Source: RFTU01 sp046094505 (GTDB taxonomy: Bacteria; Pseudomonadota; Gammaproteobacteria; Burkholderiales; Burkholderiaceae_C). Taken from it: DNA of 17,924 nucleotides. The stretch lies in assembly GCA_046094505.1 (NCBI GenBank), contig JBJTHN010000024.1:1-17924 (forward strand), read 5' to 3'. This document shows, piece after piece, positions 14,438 through 17,924 of the stretch (within the stretch, counting starts at the first letter, position 1; the number at the start of each line of letters is the position of its first letter). The notes beneath the pieces were generated by a model, which saw nothing but the letters and a program-made list of their open reading frames with translations, did no database searches and had not been told where the DNA came from. A program made the position numbers and the translations under genes.

Positions 14438-14455
14438 TCTGTGGAGCTTTTCCAA

Positions 14456-16558
<2,103 letters not shown>

Positions 16559-16567
16559 CGACCTTGC

Positions 16568-16615
16568 GGGACAGACCTGCGGACGCGCACGAAGTGCGCC
16601 CCGCTGCTCTGTCCC
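16568..16615 (+). repeat. Intercistronic hairpin repeat, copy 3 (after fusA)
   Basis: The outer arms GGGACAGACC (16568-16577) and GCTCTGTCCC (16606-16615) form the same 8-bp stem as copy 1, with the same middle stem. The apex is GCGCAC (16585-16590), loop GAA, GTGCGC (16594-16599). Relative to copy 1, two adjacent apex pairs have changed on both sides and remain paired, while the flanking 22 bases on the left and 20 on the right are identical. Confidence 0.88.
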
Positions 16616-16648
16616 CAACTGAATAAGCGATCGGTCTTCACCCCACCA

Positions 16649-16672
16649 CCCCTCGCCCGCCAGTGCGAGGGG
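16649..16672 (+). promoter_or_regulatory. Hairpin upstream of tuf
   Basis: CCCCTCGC (16649-16656) pairs perfectly with GCGAGGGG (16665-16672) over an 8-base loop. No T-run follows, so fusA-tuf read-through is expected. It lies 61 bases before the tuf start, in the 175-base fusA-tuf gap that also carries the repeat at 16568-16615. A role in tuf mRNA processing or stability is possible but inferred; no convincing separate tuf promoter was seen. Confidence 0.5.
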
Positions 16673-16733
16673 ACACCCGAGTGGAGTGGAAACCTTAACC
16701 CCAACTGGCACAGCTCTTTTTCGGAGAACAGAA

Positions 16734-17924
<1,191 letters not shown>

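Noticed and set aside
14441..14455. GTG start for fusA
   Set aside because: It overlaps the ribosome binding site that serves ATG 14456, and EF-G normally begins at the equivalent of that ATG.
16686..16733. GTG start for tuf adding 16 residues
   Set aside because: EF-Tu begins at MAKGKFERTKPH; the extension is not conserved and ATG 16734 has a good ribosome binding site.

Overview
This is a conserved chromosomal block of translation, transcription and secretion genes from a betaproteobacterium. The gene order is tuf – tRNA-Trp – secE – nusG – rplK – rplA – rplJ – rplL – rpoB – rpoC – [PIN gene, opposite strand] – rpsL – rpsG – fusA – tuf. A tRNA-Trp between tuf and secE, with rpoBC and the str operon side by side and bracketed by two tuf copies, is the arrangement I know from Burkholderiales. 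The RpoB, EF-G and EF-Tu proteins, together with high GC and a strong preference for C/G at third codon positions, look most like Comamonadaceae. The family-level placement is from memory of homologues and is moderate confidence.

Layout. 1-141 is the 3' end of one tuf gene. 157-232 is tRNA-Trp (anticodon CCA). 353-1352 holds secE and nusG. 1353-1544 is a structured leader before the L11/L1 pair (rplK, rplA). 2685-3004 is a long, hairpin-rich leader before rplJ (TTG start) and rplL. 3936-4282 is another long structured leader before rpoB. rpoC follows rpoB after 101 bases and ends at a very clear intrinsic terminator (12770-12805). On the minus strand, converging on rpoC, is a PIN-domain protein gene (12744-13271). 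A good sigma70-type promoter (13259-13287) then starts the str operon: rpsL, rpsG, fusA and a complete second tuf.

How they work together. EF-Tu and EF-G drive elongation. L11, L1, L10, L7/L12, S12 and S7 are ribosomal proteins, several of which are known feedback repressors of their own operons (L1 for L11-L1, L10 with L12 for rplJL-rpoBC, S7 for str). RpoB and RpoC form the RNA polymerase active centre, NusG links polymerase to the ribosome or Rho, and SecE is part of the SecYEG translocon. The long intercistronic regions sit where such feedback is known in other bacteria.

What stands out. (i) A recurring hairpin with conserved outer arms lies 8-10 bases after the stop codons of rplL, rpoB and fusA, and its inner stem shows two compensatory base-pair changes between copies. 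(ii) Three copies of one 9-base arm around the nusG stop codon allow mutually exclusive hairpins in front of rplK. (iii) The first and last 141 bases are identical, because the window runs from the end of one tuf to the end of the other; this mimics a circular molecule but is better read as an assembly or repeat effect. (iv) tuf has threonine codon use unlike its neighbours. (v) The rpoC terminator and the rpsL promoter are both embedded in the ends of the antisense PIN gene. I found no CRISPR, insertion sequence, phage or other mobile element. The core genes look intact and ordinary.
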